Position numbers and translations under genes: made by a program
NCBI GenBank assembly: GCA_000310025.1
Contig: FN649735.1
Span: 3,720,261-3,768,098, forward strand
Direction of reading: 5' to 3'
Length of the DNA stretch: 47,838 nt
From: Ectocarpus siliculosus
Taxonomy: Eukaryota; Sar; Phaeophyceae; Ectocarpales; Ectocarpaceae
In this document: piece after piece, positions 44,714 to 47,838 of the stretch
Numbering within the stretch: position 1 is the first letter of the stretch
Layout: each line of letters starts with the position of its first letter
Notes under the pieces: generated by a model
What the model saw: only the letters and a program-made list of their open reading frames with translations
What the model was told of the DNA's origin: nothing
Databases searched by the model: none

Positions 44714-45876
44714 GTAGGTGCAGTACGATAGCAGCAGCGGTGCCCTTATCGTGTTGCCGCTGGAACCACACAACATGAGTCGAACTCAATAAGGACTGCC
44801 GAATATCGAATCATGGTTGGTGTTGATGCATGCTGCTTTTACTTGTTAGCTAGCTCCAATCCTTGACAGCCAACACCGCCATTCGTGGGAGGCCGTTCTC
44901 TCTTGAATTAATTCAGCATGTGTTGTGTGAACCGTTACAATCAACGAACGTTGAAACCGGTGCTTGTTTGTACTGCAGTGAGTAAGCAAGGTGGTTGAAA
45001 CCGGTGCTTGCTGTTCACTGAAAAGACTCCACCACATCCCGTTCGACTGTGGGTATATCTCGAATGGGTACAAATAGTCTTTCTGTGTGTGTTTTTATTA
45101 TTCCTTAATTAGTACTGCAGTGAATAAGCAAGGTGCCGGCAGCAGCAGCAGCAGCAGCAGGGAGTTAGTCTAGACCAGGCAGTACCACACCAGCAGGCAA
45201 GTCAGACTCTAGATCCCTTCGCCTTCCCATATGGTGGTACAAAGTCTAAGCTGTCCTCCAGCCTTTTCTTGGGAAGGATATGCTATGTTGATGCACGTAC
45301 ATGCACGAGACTCAAATGAATGTGTCAAGTTCGACGGTTTCGCGCTTACAATTGTACAGCACCACACACACATCGTAGGTTGCCCACTTTACCCTGGCAG
45401 CTGGTCGCCAAAGTGGATCAGTTGATAACCTACCAACCTTCTAGCGTTTAGACGGAGTTCGGCATGTTTTTTTGCTCAAATTTGTGTCCCAACAATCATG
45501 GACAGCGATGAGTCTTGTAAATTGAATCCGTGAGTACTAAATGTTCGACTTCAACGTGAACCAGGGGATGGAACGGCTGGGTCCTTCTCTCGACAGGACG
45601 AAGGCAAGCACCGCAGAAGAAGGTGGAGGGGGGGGGGGAACTGTGTTGCCTTTCTCCTGTGTGACTCCCGCTGGTGCGTCCAAAAACACACCCAAGAAAA
45701 AGGTGTTGAAAAATCGACGTCCCGAATAAAGGGGATAAGCAGCCACACACACACCATGCCGCCCCATCACGGGGTCCCAGTTCGTGGCATTTAGAAGTGT
45801 TTTGTGTTTTCAACCGCACTGAGACTGACGTGTTTTCATTGGTCAGCCGGTTGGCGCCGTCGATGTTAATAACAAA

Positions 45877-45901
45877 GACACACACACACACACACACACA
45901 C
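45877..45901. repeat. (AC)n microsatellite
   Basis: A pure CA run located about 60 bp upstream of the start codon at 45959. Confidence 0.95.
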
Positions 45902-45958
45902 TGATTCCTCCGCTACATACCCTCTCGTTCTCATTCCGTGCGGGAGCAGCGGCGATCG

Positions 45959-46616
45959 ATGCCTTCTTCTTCCCTCTGCGGGTGGGCCTTGGCTCTGTCT
46001 ATCGCACAGCTGCTGCTGTGCAACGCTCGCGGAGAGCTAGCGGTCTCGCCAACAAGGCCGCGACATTATGTCGGAAACCCGGTCGCGTTTGCGGCGCTCC
46101 CATCCTTCTTTGTGGCGCCTGCTACGGTTTCGGGTGGGGTGGGGATGGGAGCCCGACGGCGAGAACGAGCAACCTGCGGGGGAAGAAATCGGCGCTTCGA
46201 GGGGGTGTCGTGTTTGGAGGCGAAGAAGAGCGAGATAAAGGCGGAAGAAGCCGAGTTTAGGTGAGCGTCTGGCATTGTCCTTGCTGCTGCTGCTGCCCAA
46301 GAACATGTGGCGTCTTGCTGGCTTTCTTGCACACCCTCCCTCGAGAATGTCGTGGTCACGTTGGGGTGCTAGCTTTCCTCTGTTGCCGGACTGTCTTACA
46401 CGTAGGATACAGCAGTATAGATGCTGCCCTGAATTGTTTTGTCAATCCTGTTGAAATCAGAGGGCAAGTTACCTGTGTGAGGAGCTGCGCGTTTCCAGCC
46501 TCCTCCACTCTGCGCAAGAAGGGGTGTCATGCCGGCAGGTGGCGCCGGGCAACCTACTCCGGTATCTAGCTGTCTATCTGTCCTTCTCTCTCATTTTCTC
46601 TCTGTCCTTCTCCCCC

Positions 46617-46647
<31 letters not shown>

Positions 46648-46965
46648 TTCTATCTATCTCTCTATCTATCTATCTATCTATCTATCTCTCTATCCATCTC
46701 CCTATCTGTCCATCTTCATATTGTCTCTCTACCTCTGCCTGCTTGCCTGTCTGTCTTTCTCTCAAACACGCACTCTTTGGGGTTGAAGCGTGCGCTTGGG
46801 TTCTTGTTGTGCGGGTTGTGCAGGTTGATCAATCGAACATGAAATAGTGACATTTACACTTTCTGGTCGTTCTTCCCCCACCCCACCCACCACCCCCCCA
46901 CACTGCGCAGGGCGGCTGCCAGAGAGCTGGAAAAAATGGAAAAAAAGAAGGAGAACAAGACGAAG
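45959..46965 (+). CDS. Secretory or plastid-targeted protein, first two exons, 3' part not found
   Basis: Exon 1 is 45959-46260 (100 codons plus 2 nt, donor TTTAG|GTGAGC) and exon 2 is 46911-46965 (acceptor TGCGCAG|GGCGG, donor ACGAAG|GTCAGC); the junction restores an Arg codon. The N-terminus MPSSSLCGWALALSIAQLLL followed by CNARG is a good signal peptide. Downstream lies a Ser/Pro/Arg-rich stretch with NPVAFAALPSFFVAPA, which resembles the transit-peptide part of heterokont bipartite plastid leaders although the usual AF motif is not right at the cleavage site. The mature region begins with charged helix (KKSEIKAEEAEFR, AAARELEKMEKKKENKTK). The next exon was not identified; 47186 has an acceptor-like GACAG. 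The family is unknown. Confidence 0.6.
46560..46765. repeat. (TC)n and (TATC)n compound microsatellite
   Basis: CTCTCT and CTATCTATCTAT blocks with CTGTC interruptions fill the first intron of the gene starting at 45959. Confidence 0.95.
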
Positions 46966-47684
46966 GTCAGCGCGACTGTTTAATCTTGTTCGACGTCGAT
47001 GCTGCCTGCGGTTCCGGTGGATATTGGAAATGGACTGACTGCGCTTCGTCCCGGCTTCTGTCTGATCGATCTTTCGGGATATTTGCTTCAGCGTTGGCGT
47101 TGGTGTTTTTCTCGATTTCGGTGGTGTGTGTTTCGACTGCTGCATACTGTATGTCGCCCTCGTTGCCTTGTGTTTGCAAGACAGGTGTGTCGGTCTCTTA
47201 GGCGTGTTCCTCGTTGGTGGATATTCCAAACAACCTCCCCCCTTTCGGTATCCCTTGTCGACAGGGTGCGGATGTTTCTTCGCTTATTGGTTGGACGCAT
47301 GTGCGGGGTCCTGAATCATGCCCTTCTGTAGCCCCTCCTAGCCCTTGGTCCTGCTCATCCCAAAAGGCCTCATTTTAGGCTCTCCACTTCCGTCGCCGTC
47401 GCGCCCCACGAAATCATGCCAGTCCGTCGATTTCCGCACCAAGACGCAAGGCCCGTTATTGTCCATACGTTTTTCAGAAGTCCCAAGATGGGTAGCTGTT
47501 GGTGTTGGTGTTGTTTTCACAGAAACAGCTGTTCACGTGACAGCACACTACAGCAGAACGGTAGCGGTCCAACTGACGTACCCTCCTATCAGCAAAAAGG
47601 CTCAGAAGAGTTCAGGCGGGGCGACTTTAGTCGTCTCGCTACCCCACCCTTGACATACCTGGCTGCCACGCGACAGCCATCGCG
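46966..47684 (+). other. Presumed intron or downstream exons of the 45959 gene, not resolved
   Basis: A donor at 46966 opens an intron on the plus strand. The remaining 700 bp has several AG acceptor candidates but no stretch with clear coding character, so the gene probably continues beyond the window. Confidence 0.35.
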
Positions 47685-47838
47685 TTCACCCCCCCCCCCC
47701 CCCCACCCCCCCGGGGCGGGACGGGCGCAAGGACCCGGGGGGCGCCGGGGGGGGGGCGCCCCCCGGGCCCAACAAAGCCCCCCCAAAAACCCCCAGAGAA
47801 AAAACCCCAAGCGCCCAGGGGGAGGGGGGGGGGAAACC
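47685..47838. other. Low-quality contig end
   Basis: Long C and G homopolymers with CCCCGGGG blocks resemble the noisy sequence around the gap at 28140. It is probably a read end and should not be annotated. Confidence 0.75.

Overview
The window is nuclear DNA from an intron-rich eukaryote, most likely a stramenopile and plausibly a brown alga of the Ectocarpus type. The reasons are mixed GC content, coding exons of about 50-500 bp separated by introns of several hundred bp, CCCTAA-type motifs scattered through introns, abundant simple repeats, a draft-assembly gap of 100 Ns, and at the right edge a predicted protein whose N-terminus looks like a heterokont bipartite plastid-targeting leader. 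The lineage is inference; the gene structures come directly from the sequence. Nearly all long open frames here are noise, and the real genes only appear when short exons are joined at matching splice phases.

Four gene models result. (1) 3795-5925, minus strand: a small HIG1-domain mitochondrial membrane protein, two exons found, C-terminus open. (2) 6283-19385, plus strand: a multi-exon coiled-coil protein of unknown function, 13 modelled exons and about 763 codons; its first ATG lies 357 bp from the HIG1 ATG in a head-to-head arrangement, so 5926-6282 may be a bidirectional promoter. (3) 22991-42795, minus strand: a complete importin-beta family nuclear transport receptor of the importin-7/importin-8 (RanBP7/8; yeast Sxm1/Nmd5) type. 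All 25 exons join in phase to 1034 codons plus stop, close to the animal family length. It converges on gene 2 across a gene-poor 3.6 kb. (4) 45959 to beyond 46965, plus strand: the first two exons of a secreted or plastid-targeted protein that continues towards or past the window edge. A weak two-exon candidate sits at 44168-44713.

The most striking biology is in the introns. In the importin gene, tandem repeats have grown out of splice sites: in introns 9, 11 and 19 the repeat unit contains the end of the upstream exon together with its 5' splice site, so donor-like sites recur deep into the intron. Intron 7 has an array resembling the acceptor region of the next exon, and arrays abut or nearly abut the donors of introns 5, 10 and 13. 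In addition, 8 of the 24 internal exon starts begin with GT after CAG, so the same CAG-GT string occurs at both intron ends. This fits intron growth or gain by tandem duplication.

Mobile DNA: an 855 bp non-autonomous TA-flanked (Tc1/mariner-like) element at 7952-8806 has inserted into one arm of an older fold-back repeat (7773-9145), whose other arm preserves the empty site. A 196 bp relative lies at 33448-33643 in importin intron 12. A dispersed short element with a telomere-like CCCTAA core occurs at least four, probably five, times. Sequence at 27745-28890 (both sides of the gap) and at 47685-47838 is low quality and should not be interpreted.
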